A DNA stretch of 64,000 nt, from assembly GCA_020248405.1 (NCBI GenBank), contig JADCHQ010000006.1, positions 62,001-126,000 on the forward strand. Reading direction: 5' to 3'. Shown here piece after piece: positions 1 through 7,889 of this stretch. Every line of letters begins with the position of its first letter. Position 1 is the first letter of the stretch. The DNA is from Rhodocyclaceae bacterium. GTDB lineage: Bacteria > Pseudomonadota > Gammaproteobacteria > Burkholderiales > Ga0077523. Under the pieces are notes generated by a model. It did no database searches, was not told where the DNA came from, and saw only the letters and a program-made list of their open reading frames with translations. The position numbers were made by a program, and so were the translations under genes.

Positions 1-130
1 CCGGAAAACCCGGCACCTGCATGGGCGCCATCGCCGCGCCGGTTTCCGGGTCGTGCCCGAGCCAGCGCACACCCAGGTCCCACAGGGGCGTGGCTCGGGT
101 CGGCGCGAAGTAGATGGCGTGACGGGACAT
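1..130 (-). CDS. DUF1045 phosphonate-operon protein, N-terminal part only
   Basis: This is the first 43 codons of a minus-strand gene that runs off the left edge. The N-terminus reads MSRHAIYFAPTRATPLWDLG, followed by RWLGHDPETG. That pattern is typical of the DUF1045 family found in bacterial C-P lyase (phn) operons; I am matching it from memory. The family is related to 2H phosphoesterases and its exact reaction is not settled. It diverges from the HAD and phnM genes on the plus strand, which supports a phosphonate role. The rest of the protein, and probably the core C-P lyase genes, lie outside the window. Confidence 0.7.
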   Translation of the reverse strand, partial: MSRHAIYFAPTRATPLWDLGVRWLGHDPETGAAMAPMQVPGFP

Positions 131-213
131 GGGTTTATTCTTGGCGAGTCATCGAAGCCTTTCGCGCCTGCCGCAAGGGTAAACCCCGGCGCACGCCCCT
201 GCCCGCACCCCCC

Positions 214-1074
214 ATGACCGCTCCGCCCCTGGTTGGTTGCGCCGAACTGATCGCGCGCCATGACGCCTTCCTGCTGGACGCCTACGGCGTGCTGGTGCAC
301 GAGGCCGGTCCGCTGCCCGGCGCGGTCGAGTTCATTCATGCCCTGCACCGCGCGAAGCGGCCGTTCTGCGTGCTCACCAACGACGCGGCGCGCTGCGCTG
401 AAGCCCATGCCCGGCGGCTCGAGACCATGGGCATTGCCGTGCCCGCCCATTGCATCGTCACCTCGGCATCGCTGCTGGGGGCGCACTTCCGCGCCCACGG
501 GCTCGAGGGCCGCGCCTGCGCGGTGCTGGGCCCCGCCGACACACTGCGCGAAGCCCAGGCCGCCGGGGCGCGCATCGTGCCGCCGGACCAAGACTTCGAG
601 GTGCTGGTGCTGGGCGACGAGAGCGGCTATGCGCTGCTGGAATGCCTGGACGCGGCACTGTCGGTGATCTTCCGGCGCGTGGCTCGCGGCCTGCCCGTGC
701 ACCTGGTGCTGCCCAACCCCGACCTGGTGTATCCCGCCGGCGACCAGTTCTTCGGCTTCACCGCCGGCTCGCTGGCCGGGATGGTGGAGCGCGCCCTCGC
801 CCAGCGCCACCCCAAGCGGCCCAACCTGCGCTTCGTACCCTTGGGCAAACCCCATGGCGCCATCTTCTCGGAGGGGCTGCGCCGCACCGCCACCTCCGCG
901 GCGCGCGCCGTGATGATTGGCGACACCCTGGAGACCGACGTGCGCGGCGCCAATGCCGCGGGCGTGGCCTCGGTGCTGGTGACCACGGGCGTGTCCGTGC
1001 CCGACTGGGCAGAAGTGCCGGACGCCGACCGCCCGTCGGCCCTGCTGCGCGGGCTGGAGGGCGGGCTGCCGTGA
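214..1074 (+). CDS. HAD-superfamily (NagD/HAD-IIA-like) protein
   Basis: A 286-residue cytosolic HAD-fold protein. Motif I is DAYGVLV (nucleophile Asp22), LTND at 54-57 looks like motif II, a GKPH lysine at about 212 fits motif III, and GDTLETD at 236-242 is motif IV. The cap lies between motifs II and III, as in HAD-IIA (NagD/phosphoglycolate phosphatase-like) proteins. The second motif-I aspartate, the usual general acid/base of phosphatases, is Tyr24, so phosphatase activity is doubtful and the substrate is unknown. It starts the plus-strand block and lies 30 bp before phnM, so it is probably cotranscribed with it. A role in processing a phosphonate breakdown product is inference from position only. 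Confidence 0.8.
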   Translation: MTAPPLVGCAELIARHDAFLLDAYGVLVHEAGPLPGAVEFIHALHRAKRPFCVLTNDAARCAEAHARRLETMGIAVPAHCIVTSASLLGAHFRAHGLEGRACAVLGPADTLREAQAAGARIVPPDQDFEVLVLGDESGYALLECLDAALSVIFRRVARGLPVHLVLPNPDLVYPAGDQFFGFTAGSLAGMVERALAQRHPKRPNLRFVPLGKPHGAIFSEGLRRTATSAARAVMIGDTLETDVRGANAAGVASVLVTTGVSVPDWAEVPDADRPSALLRGLEGGLP

Positions 1075-1104
1075 GCCCTCCACCGGCCTGATACCCTCGC
1101 ACCC

Positions 1105-2244
1105 ATGGCACGACAGATCTTCACCAATGCCCGGGTGGTGACGCCCGCCGAAACCTTTCTCGGCACCGTGGAGCTGCACGCCGGGCGCATCGTGCGCGTG
1201 GACCTGGGGGCCACCCGCGCACCCGGCGCCCAGGACCTGGAGGGCGACCTGCTGCTCCCGGGCCTGGTGGAGCTGCACACCGACCATCTGGAAAAGCACC
1301 TCGAACCGCGGCCCGGCGTGCGCTGGCCCGCCGCCGCGGCACTGGTGACCCACGACGCCCAGGTGGCGGCGGCCGGCATCACCACGGTGCTCGACGCTTT
1401 GAGCGTGGGCGACTTCGACGACACCTCCGTGCGCAGCCGCGGGCTGCGGGCCAACATCCAGGCGCTCGACGAGGCCCGCGAGGCGGGCTGGCTGCGCGCC
1501 GAACACTTCCTGCACCTGCGCTGCGAGCTTCCCAGCGCCAACGTGGTGGAACTGGCCCGCCCGCTGCTGGATCATCCCCGGCTGCGCATGGTCTCGCTCA
1601 TGGACCACACGCCCGGCCAGCGCCAGTGGACCGACCTGGAGAAATTCCGCACCTACACCCAGAAGGACGAGCGCTGGAGCGATGCCACCCTCGCCGCCGA
1701 GGTGCGGCGGCTGCGCGAGTTGCACGCCCGCCACGCCGAGCCCAATCGCGAGGCCCTCATCGCCCTGTGCCGCGGTCGCGGGCTTGCCCTGGCCAGCCAC
1801 GACGACACGCTCGAGGCCCACGTGCACGACGGCCTCGCCGCCGGCATCGGCATCAGCGAATTCCCCACCACCGAAGCGGCCGCCCGGGCGGCGCACGCCC
1901 TGGGCATGGGCGTGGTGATGGGCGCGCCCAACCTGGTGCGCGGCGGCTCGCACTCCGGCAACGTGTCGGCGCTGCATCTGGCGAAGCTCGATCTGCTGGA
2001 CGCCTTGTCCTCCGACTACGTGCCCCACGCGCTGCTGCACGGCGCTTTCCTGCTGCGCGATGCCGCCGGCTGGCCGCTGGCCCGCGCCGTGTCCACCGCC
2101 TCGCACAACCCCGCGCGCCTGGCGGGCTTCGAGGATCGCGGCGCCATCGCCGTGGGGCAGCGCGCCGACCTGGTGCGGGTGCGCGAACGCCACGGCGTGC
2201 CCGTGCCCCTGACCACCTGGCGCGGCGGCGAACGTATCGCCTGA
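1105..2244 (+). CDS. phnM: Alpha-D-ribose 1-methylphosphonate 5-triphosphate diphosphatase
   Basis: A 379-residue amidohydrolase-superfamily enzyme. In the C-P lyase pathway PhnM removes pyrophosphate from ribose-1-methylphosphonate 5-triphosphate before PhnJ cleaves the C-P bond. The metal-binding HTDHLEKH segment sits at residues 58-65 after the conserved LPGLVELH strand, and further conserved stretches are LASHDDT, SEFPTT and the C-terminal ASHNPARL. Length matches the family. It lies between the HAD gene and phnD. The PhnG-L core is not in this window, so this gene alone does not prove a working pathway. Confidence 0.9.
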   Translation: MARQIFTNARVVTPAETFLGTVELHAGRIVRVDLGATRAPGAQDLEGDLLLPGLVELHTDHLEKHLEPRPGVRWPAAAALVTHDAQVAAAGITTVLDALSVGDFDDTSVRSRGLRANIQALDEAREAGWLRAEHFLHLRCELPSANVVELARPLLDHPRLRMVSLMDHTPGQRQWTDLEKFRTYTQKDERWSDATLAAEVRRLRELHARHAEPNREALIALCRGRGLALASHDDTLEAHVHDGLAAGIGISEFPTTEAAARAAHALGMGVVMGAPNLVRGGSHSGNVSALHLAKLDLLDALSSDYVPHALLHGAFLLRDAAGWPLARAVSTASHNPARLAGFEDRGAIAVGQRADLVRVRERHGVPVPLTTWRGGERIA

Positions 2245-2309
2245 CGCCGGGCACTGCCCGCCCGGGCGCGGCGCTACCATAGGCCACCGCGCTCTTTCCG
2301 GAGACCTCC

Positions 2310-3152
2310 ATGCTGCGCCGCCTTGTTGTTTCGGCCACTCTGGCCGTGCTGTCCGCCGCCGCCCCGGCGGAAACCCTCACCCTGGGCCTGCTGCCTGCCG
2401 AGGATCCGCGCCTGATCCTCACCGAAGCCCAGCCGCTGGTGGACAAGCTCTCCGCCGCGCTCAAGATGGAAGTGAAGCCCTTCGTAGCCACCGACTACAA
2501 CGGCGTCATCGAGGCCATGCGGGCGAAGAAGCTGGACGTGGCCTTCTTCGGGCCCTTCTCCTACGTGCTGGCGGCCCAGGTGGCGGGCGCCGAGTGTTTC
2601 GCCCTGGCGCCCCTGGGCAGGACCGGCGCCTCCTATCGCAGCATCATCATCGCCCGCAAGGACAAGGGCATCCGCACCCTGGCCGACCTCAAGGGCCGCA
2701 CCTTCGCCTTCGTGGACCCCAGCTCCACCTCGGGCCACCTGTTTCCCAAGGCGGGCCTGCTCAAGGCGGGCTTCGACCCCGACACCCACTTCGGCCGCAC
2801 CATCTTCTCGGGCGGCCACGACGCCAGCGCCATCGCCGTGCAGAACGGCAAGGTGGACGCCGCCGCCATCGCCGACGGGCTGCTGGACATGGCCATCGAG
2901 CGCGGCGCGGTGAAGCGCGACGACGTGGTGGTGGTGTGGACTTCCGAAGCCATCCCCGGCGCACCCTTCGCCTTCCGCAAGGACCTGCCCGCCGACACGA
3001 AGAAGCGCATCGCGGCCGCCTTCGCGGAGCTGAAGGACGTGCCCTGGGGCAAGCAGACCATCGCGCGTTTCGATCCGGTGCAGGACTCGGCCTACACGGT
3101 GGTGCGCGACACCGCCGCGCTGCTCAAGCTCGACCTGTCGAAAATGAAGTGA
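2310..3152 (+). CDS. phnD: Phosphonate ABC transporter, periplasmic binding protein
   Basis: A 280-residue solute-binding protein with a clear Sec signal peptide (MLRR then a hydrophobic run ending APA at about residue 20). Family hallmarks are LTLGLLPAEDP at the mature N-terminus, DVAFFGPFSYVLA, and DPSSTSGHLFP, which lines the phosphonate pocket in PhnD-type proteins. It should capture phosphonate, phosphite or phosphate esters in the periplasm and pass them to PhnE/PhnC. The start is ATG at 2310 after a GGAGA ribosome site. phnC follows 28 bp downstream. The exact ligand cannot be read from sequence. Confidence 0.9.
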   Translation: MLRRLVVSATLAVLSAAAPAETLTLGLLPAEDPRLILTEAQPLVDKLSAALKMEVKPFVATDYNGVIEAMRAKKLDVAFFGPFSYVLAAQVAGAECFALAPLGRTGASYRSIIIARKDKGIRTLADLKGRTFAFVDPSSTSGHLFPKAGLLKAGFDPDTHFGRTIFSGGHDASAIAVQNGKVDAAAIADGLLDMAIERGAVKRDDVVVVWTSEAIPGAPFAFRKDLPADTKKRIAAAFAELKDVPWGKQTIARFDPVQDSAYTVVRDTAALLKLDLSKMK

Positions 3153-3180
3153 CGGGCCCGCAACGGCCGGCGGCGCATCC

Positions 3181-3933
3181 GTGATCGAGATCCGCGGACT
3201 GGTGAAGCGCTACGGCGCGGTGACCGCGCTCGACGGCGTGGACTTGCAGCTGCGCGCCGGCGAGATGCTGGTGGTGCTGGGGCCTTCGGGCGCCGGCAAG
3301 TCCACGCTGCTGCGGGCCATCAACCGGCTAGTGCCCTTCGAGGCGGGCAGCGTCAGCGTCGACGGCACGGCCGTAGCCGCCGAAGGAGCGGCGCTGCGGT
3401 CGGTGCGCCGGCGTATCGGCATGATCTTCCAGGATCACAACCTGGTGCCCCGCCTCACGGTGCTGAAGAACGTGCTCACGGGCCGGCTGGGCTCGCTGCC
3501 GCTGCTGCCTTCCCTGGCGCAGGTGTTCTCCCAGCGCGACATCGACATCGCCATGCAGTGCCTGGCGCGCGTGGAGCTGCAGGGCCGCGCCTGGGACCGG
3601 GCCGACCGGCTCTCCGGCGGCCAGCAGCAGCGCGTGGGCATCGCCCGGGCGCTGGCCCAGCAGCCGGCCGCCATCCTGGCCGACGAGCCCGTGGCCAGCC
3701 TCGACCCCAAGACCGCGCGCATCGTGCTGGGCGACCTGCGCCGCGCCGCCCACGAACTGGGCATCGCCGTGCTGTGCAACCTGCACCAGGTGCCCTACGC
3801 GCGGGAATTCGCCGACCGGGTGGTGGGCATGCACGCCGGGCGCATCGTCTTCGAAGGCCCCCGCGAGGCCCTGGATGCCCAGGCGCTGGCGCGCATCTAT
3901 CCCGGCCTCGCCCTGGAGGCGGCCCTGGCATGA
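3181..3933 (+). CDS. phnC: Phosphonate ABC transporter ATP-binding protein
   Basis: A 250-residue ABC ATPase energising phosphonate import. Walker A is GPSGAGKST at residues 34-42, a Q-loop precedes DHNLVPRLTVLKNVL (a PhnC-typical stretch), the signature is LSGGQQQR and Walker B is ILADEP. The start is GTG at 3181. The stop overlaps the phnE start (ATGA at 3930-3933), so the two are translationally coupled. Position between phnD and phnE separates it from other ABC ATPases. Confidence 0.93.
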   Translation: MIEIRGLVKRYGAVTALDGVDLQLRAGEMLVVLGPSGAGKSTLLRAINRLVPFEAGSVSVDGTAVAAEGAALRSVRRRIGMIFQDHNLVPRLTVLKNVLTGRLGSLPLLPSLAQVFSQRDIDIAMQCLARVELQGRAWDRADRLSGGQQQRVGIARALAQQPAAILADEPVASLDPKTARIVLGDLRRAAHELGIAVLCNLHQVPYAREFADRVVGMHAGRIVFEGPREALDAQALARIYPGLALEAALA

Positions 3934-4781
3934 GCAGCGAAGCCGAGCCCGCGCCCCGGCCGGCACCCGAGGCGAGCGCCGCGGGCGTGCGGCGTTTTCT
4001 GCTGGGTCGGCCCTGGACCGCGTCCACCGCCGCGCGCGCCCTGGCGCTGGCCGCCGCGGTCGCCGCGCTGCTGTGGTGGACCGCGGGCAACCTGGGCTTC
4101 AACTGGGGCGAACTCGCCCGGGGCATGCCCTACATCGCCGACGTGCTTGGCCGCATGCTGCCGCCAAACTGGGGCTACATAACGCGGCTGTGGAGCCCCG
4201 TGGCCGAGACCATCCAGATCGCCCTTTGGGGCACTGTTCTGGGGGTGGTGCTGGCCCTGCCCCTCACCTTCCTGGCGGCGCGCAATCTGACCCCGGCCGC
4301 GTGGCTGTTCCACGCCACCCGCCAGGTGCTGAACGCCCTTCGCGGCATCAACGAAATCATCTTCGCGCTGGTGTTCGTGGCTGCCGTGGGCCTTGGCCCC
4401 TTCTCGGGCGTGCTGGCGCTGGCCATCCACGGCGCGGGCATGCTGGGCAAGTTCTTCGCCGAGGCCATCGAAGAGGTGAACCCCGGTCCGGTGGAAGCCA
4501 TCCGCGCCACGGGCGCGCGGCCGCTGCAGGTGATCGCTTTCGCCGTGCTGCCCCAGGCCTGGCCCTCGTGGATCGCCGCCACCCTGTACCGCCTGGAGGT
4601 GAACCTGCGCGCTGCCACCATCCTGGGCATGGTGGGCGCCGGCGGCATCGGCTTCGAACTGGTCTCCAGCCTCAAGCTGTTCCAGTACCAGGACGCCTCG
4701 CTGTGCGTGCTGGTGATCCTGGCGCTGGTGATGATCACGGACTGGGCGTCGTCGCGGTTGCGGGCGCGGATTCTGGCCTGA
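3930..4781 (+). CDS. phnE: Phosphonate ABC transporter permease
   Basis: A 283-residue inner-membrane permease with about six hydrophobic segments. The proline-rich N-terminus is cytosolic. The EAA-type loop that contacts PhnC is recognisable around EAIRATGARPLQVIAFAVLPQ, and RGINEIIFALVF is typical of PhnE. I chose ATG 3930, which overlaps the phnC stop by four bases, rather than a much longer upstream reading frame that is only the shadow of phnC. It ends the phnDCE transport unit; about 200 bp without a clear gene follow. Confidence 0.92.
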   Translation: MSSEAEPAPRPAPEASAAGVRRFLLGRPWTASTAARALALAAAVAALLWWTAGNLGFNWGELARGMPYIADVLGRMLPPNWGYITRLWSPVAETIQIALWGTVLGVVLALPLTFLAARNLTPAAWLFHATRQVLNALRGINEIIFALVFVAAVGLGPFSGVLALAIHGAGMLGKFFAEAIEEVNPGPVEAIRATGARPLQVIAFAVLPQAWPSWIAATLYRLEVNLRAATILGMVGAGGIGFELVSSLKLFQYQDASLCVLVILALVMITDWASSRLRARILA

Positions 4782-4989
4782 ACCATCGCTTCACCTGCCG
4801 CGACCGCTCAAGACACGATCCCACCATGGCCCTGGGCGTTGCCTGTCCGCGTCACGGCGCCAGCCCGAAGGGAATCGTCCGTGGAGAAGCCGTCCGGTTT
4901 TCTGCCGGAAACCGCGACCACGGAGGCTCTGTTGCGCTCGGCAGCGGGGCCCTCGGGAGCGGCCACCGGTCAGATGGCCCGCACCGCCC

Positions 4990-5709
4990 TCAGAACGACC
5001 ACCGCACTCCCAGGCGGAGTTCCTGGACGGTGAGCTTGCCCTTCAGTTGTTCGCCTGGATTCATGCCGGTCGGTGCTGGATCCGCCGTGGCGCCCGTGCT
5101 GGCCTTGCCCAGGTCCACGTAGCTGTACTCCACGTCCAGGGTGACCGCCGAGTCCACTTTGTAGGCGTATCCCAGCGACCCGCCAACGGCCATGTTGTTT
5201 TTCGTCTGCGCCGGGAACGTATTGGACAGGCCGATGTTTTCCCCCTGCGTGCCGCTGGACTCATTGCGCGACACCCCGACGCCTGCACCCACGAACACCT
5301 CGTGACGCCCGACAAGCGCGGCGTCGTAGAAGACGTAGCCCATCAGGGCAGTGGATTTCACCCGCAAACGCTGGTTGACATCAACGCCAGAGAAGGTGGC
5401 ATCACCGGATGCCTGCACCGAATCCCGCGCGTCGAATCGCAGTTCGGCACGAAACGGCAGTTTCTGGAAGCGATATCCCAGGCCAAGCCCCCAGACACTC
5501 CTGGTGGCTGAATTCTTGACGTTGCTCAGCAAGATTTTGTCGCCATCCACGGGGTTTGACGTGACCGTCGCGCCAACCGGATTGATGAACGTCAGGTCTT
5601 CCACTCGCGACCGGTTCACCCCGGCAGCCGCCTTGAGATAGGGCTCGGCGAAAGCAGGAAAGGCGGCTATGCCTCCCATGATCACAGCGCACCATGGATT
5701 GATTTTCAT
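4990..5709 (-). CDS. Small outer-membrane beta-barrel protein
   Basis: A 239-residue protein with a signal peptide (MKINPWCAVIMGGIAAFPAFA) and alternating hydrophobic/polar strands ending in a C-terminal Phe (RLGVRWSF), the usual BAM targeting signal. It resembles the OmpA-like/opacity-type eight-stranded barrels, e.g. WGLGLGYRF, FVGAGVGVS and VEYSYVDLG. I chose the ATG at 5709 because an AGGGAG ribosome site lies just upstream and the signal peptide begins there; the frame itself extends to 5772. Function is unknown. The neighbours do not suggest a link to phosphonate or photosynthesis. Confidence 0.75.
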   Translation of the reverse strand: MKINPWCAVIMGGIAAFPAFAEPYLKAAAGVNRSRVEDLTFINPVGATVTSNPVDGDKILLSNVKNSATRSVWGLGLGYRFQKLPFRAELRFDARDSVQASGDATFSGVDVNQRLRVKSTALMGYVFYDAALVGRHEVFVGAGVGVSRNESSGTQGENIGLSNTFPAQTKNNMAVGGSLGYAYKVDSAVTLDVEYSYVDLGKASTGATADPAPTGMNPGEQLKGKLTVQELRLGVRWSF

Positions 5710-6054
5710 GCGGGCTCCCTGAAATCTACTCTTGCTGGAAGTTTCTGCCGCTTGACGGCTGCGCGTGCACACCCCGTTGCAGCAGAGGCTGGGCGAGGGC
5801 GCTTGCGCTCCGCTTCGTCGTCGGAGTCGCTCACGCCCGCTTCACTGCAACACTGCTCATCGACTTCATGAACACGTTTGCTTAGGATCCGAAAGCCGCG
5901 ACGCCATCAACATGTATGTTAGCCAACGCGGCCTCATTCGGGCAATTCCACCACGCCGCCAGGTCGCGAAACGGGAGAGTTCAACACTAGCCGCACGAAG
6001 CGATACTCCCCGGCAGCGGCAATGACTTCGAAGGCTGTCCAGACCGCATGCGGC
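5710..6054. other. Intergenic stretch, no gene recognised
   Basis: About 345 bp between the start of the outer-membrane protein gene and the stop of the TSUP gene. It should contain the promoter of the outer-membrane protein gene. Only short frames with no family resemblance occur here. I see no RNA gene, terminator with a T-run or repeat. Confidence 0.5.
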
Positions 6055-6843
6055 TCACGCGTGCTTCCAGACCTTCAAGGCCGACAGGAGCAGCAGGCCC
6101 GCGAGGAGGGGAAGCAGCACGGACGGCGGTGCCACGCCCAGCAGCAAGCCGCCCACAGCCGCGCCAGCCAGGGAACCGGCCGCCATGACCGCGATGAACC
6201 GGCGTTCCGCGCCAATGACGCTAAAGCTCTGGTCCTGGCTGTAGCGCAGGAAACCCACCACCATGGTGGGCAGACTCACCGCCAGCGACAGACTGCCGGC
6301 AAGCCTGATGTCCGTGCCGAACAGCAGGACGATTGCCGGAATGAGCAGTTCGCCGCCCGCCACACCCATGACGGACGCCACCACGCCAATGCCGAAGCCC
6401 GCTGCGATACCCGCGGCGGCAAGGGTCACCCCCGTGAGCAGCGGCGCCGTTGGCGACGCGGGCGAGTGCGCCAAAAGCAGCAGCAGGGCGATCAGTACCA
6501 GCAGGCCCGCCAGTACCCGATGGAGCGTCCTGGCCTTGAGCATCGTTGCCCAGCCCGCGCCACACCAGGCTCCTGCCAGGCTGCCGGCCAGCAGCGTGAG
6601 GATGATGTCCCAGCGCTGAAAGACCTCAGATAACGGCACGGTGGCCGCCCTCAAGGGAAGCGACGATGCCACCACTACCAGGCTCATGGCCTTGTTCAGG
6701 ATGACGGCTGGCAGAGCGCTGAATCCGAACACCCCGATCAGCAGCGGGAGCCTGAACTCGGCGCCGCCGAGGCCGATGAGCCCTCCCAGCGTGCCGATGG
6801 CCATGCCGCTTGCGAAGATCGCGGGCGAATTCCTGGAGTGCAT
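6055..6843 (-). CDS. TSUP (TauE/SafE) family membrane transporter
   Basis: A 262-residue polytopic membrane protein with two half-repeats. Each carries the glycine-rich TSUP signature: GTLGGLIGLGGAEFRLPLL in the first half and GVVASVMGVAGGELLIPAI in the second. Family members export or import sulfur-containing or organic anions such as sulfite, sulfoacetate or thiosulfate, but substrate cannot be assigned from sequence. The start is ATG at 6843. It is a single gene with no sulfur-metabolism neighbours. Confidence 0.85.
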   Translation of the reverse strand: MHSRNSPAIFASGMAIGTLGGLIGLGGAEFRLPLLIGVFGFSALPAVILNKAMSLVVVASSLPLRAATVPLSEVFQRWDIILTLLAGSLAGAWCGAGWATMLKARTLHRVLAGLLVLIALLLLLAHSPASPTAPLLTGVTLAAAGIAAGFGIGVVASVMGVAGGELLIPAIVLLFGTDIRLAGSLSLAVSLPTMVVGFLRYSQDQSFSVIGAERRFIAVMAAGSLAGAAVGGLLLGVAPPSVLLPLLAGLLLLSALKVWKHA

Positions 6844-7060
6844 GAGTACAGTGAAGCGGGACTGGGGTCCGCGCGTTTGCTTCCGCTGGCCACGGACTGC
6901 CAGACTCTTTCCGCCAGTCCGTTATTATTTCGAGGTGTCGCGGAAGAATGCCAGGAAGCGGCGATGCAAGGGGGCGATCGGGTCATGCTCACCAACTGAC
7001 GCACTGATGAATGGAATGACGCGAAACAGCCTGCGTTTATTCTAATGATGAAAGGCACAC

Positions 7061-7441
7061 ATGATGAGAAAAGAGGCTGCGCTGTTGCTTGCCATGGCCA
7101 CCGCTGGATGCGCCACCCTCACCAACGACGCCATGACTCCGGTGGCGATGTCCTTCAGCGACGGGAGCGATGGGAGGTGTACGCTTCAAAACAAGCGCGG
7201 CGTATGGACGGCTCAGCTACCTACCACAGTCTCCATCAGAAGATCAGATGACGTCCTGAAGTACGACTGCGAAACAAAGGATGGCAGAAAGGCCGTGGGC
7301 AGTATACCCAGCACGATAGGCGGAAAGCTTATTGCGAGTGCCGTTTTTCTTGACTTGGGCATCACCGACTCCATTACCGACAAGCACCGCGAGTATCCTG
7401 CAAGCTTCGTGATTCCGATCGCCAAGGCGCAGGGGCAGTGA
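7061..7441 (+). CDS. Small hypothetical lipoprotein
   Basis: A 126-residue protein with a lipoprotein signal peptide: two basic residues, a hydrophobic core and a lipobox ending at the Cys of TAGCATLTND. The mature part is compact, with two further cysteines (GRCTL and YDCET) that could form a disulfide, and a glycine-rich hydrophobic segment near the C-terminus (GGKLIASAVFLDLG). I do not recognise a named family with certainty. The start is ATG at 7061 with an AAAGG ribosome site. GC content is lower than in the flanking genes, which may indicate acquisition. Confidence 0.65.
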   Translation: MMRKEAALLLAMATAGCATLTNDAMTPVAMSFSDGSDGRCTLQNKRGVWTAQLPTTVSIRRSDDVLKYDCETKDGRKAVGSIPSTIGGKLIASAVFLDLGITDSITDKHREYPASFVIPIAKAQGQ

Positions 7442-7889
7442 TGGTGGCCTGACCTCTACAGGCGAGCACTCCCTGCTCAGGGTTCGACAGGGAGCCATTG
7501 CTGAGTCGGGGTTTCTCATCGCGGCCGTGGAGTCGGTCGAAGCTCCGAGACCGCGATGGCATCAGCTGTTCACCAAGCTGGCGCGTAGATCCTCGCGATG
7601 GTTGGTGAGCGCTTTGTGGTAGCGCTGCTACCCCGTCAGGCATTGCCACCGCAATCAGCAGACGACGCTTGCGCCCGAGCATCCCCTTCTACGAGCTTGC
7701 GCAGAAGCGGGTGCTGGCAGGGTACCGTCAATGCTCTGGTCGTGAAATCTTGCACGGCCCTTGGCAGGCACCCTGCCGACCAAGAGCGTTGGGCTCAAGG
7801 AGCGGAAAACGAATCCCGCCGCCGACGCCGCCCACCTGCCGGTCCATCAGACCGCCTCGCCCCCGCGCGCGAGGCGGTCCCGCCTGAGC
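7442..7889. other. Gene-poor stretch, possible degenerate remnant
   Basis: About 450 bp between the lipoprotein and htrA stops with no convincing gene. On the minus strand a short frame contains GRKRRLLIAV (near 7650-7680), which faintly recalls the GRKRHLLVD stretch of IS5-type transposases. The resemblance is too short to call. No terminal inverted repeats or target duplication are visible. Confidence 0.3.

Noticed and set aside
7442..7889. An IS5-like transposase fragment
   Set aside because: Only about ten residues resemble the family and no inverted repeats or duplications were found; kept only as an uncharacterised stretch.
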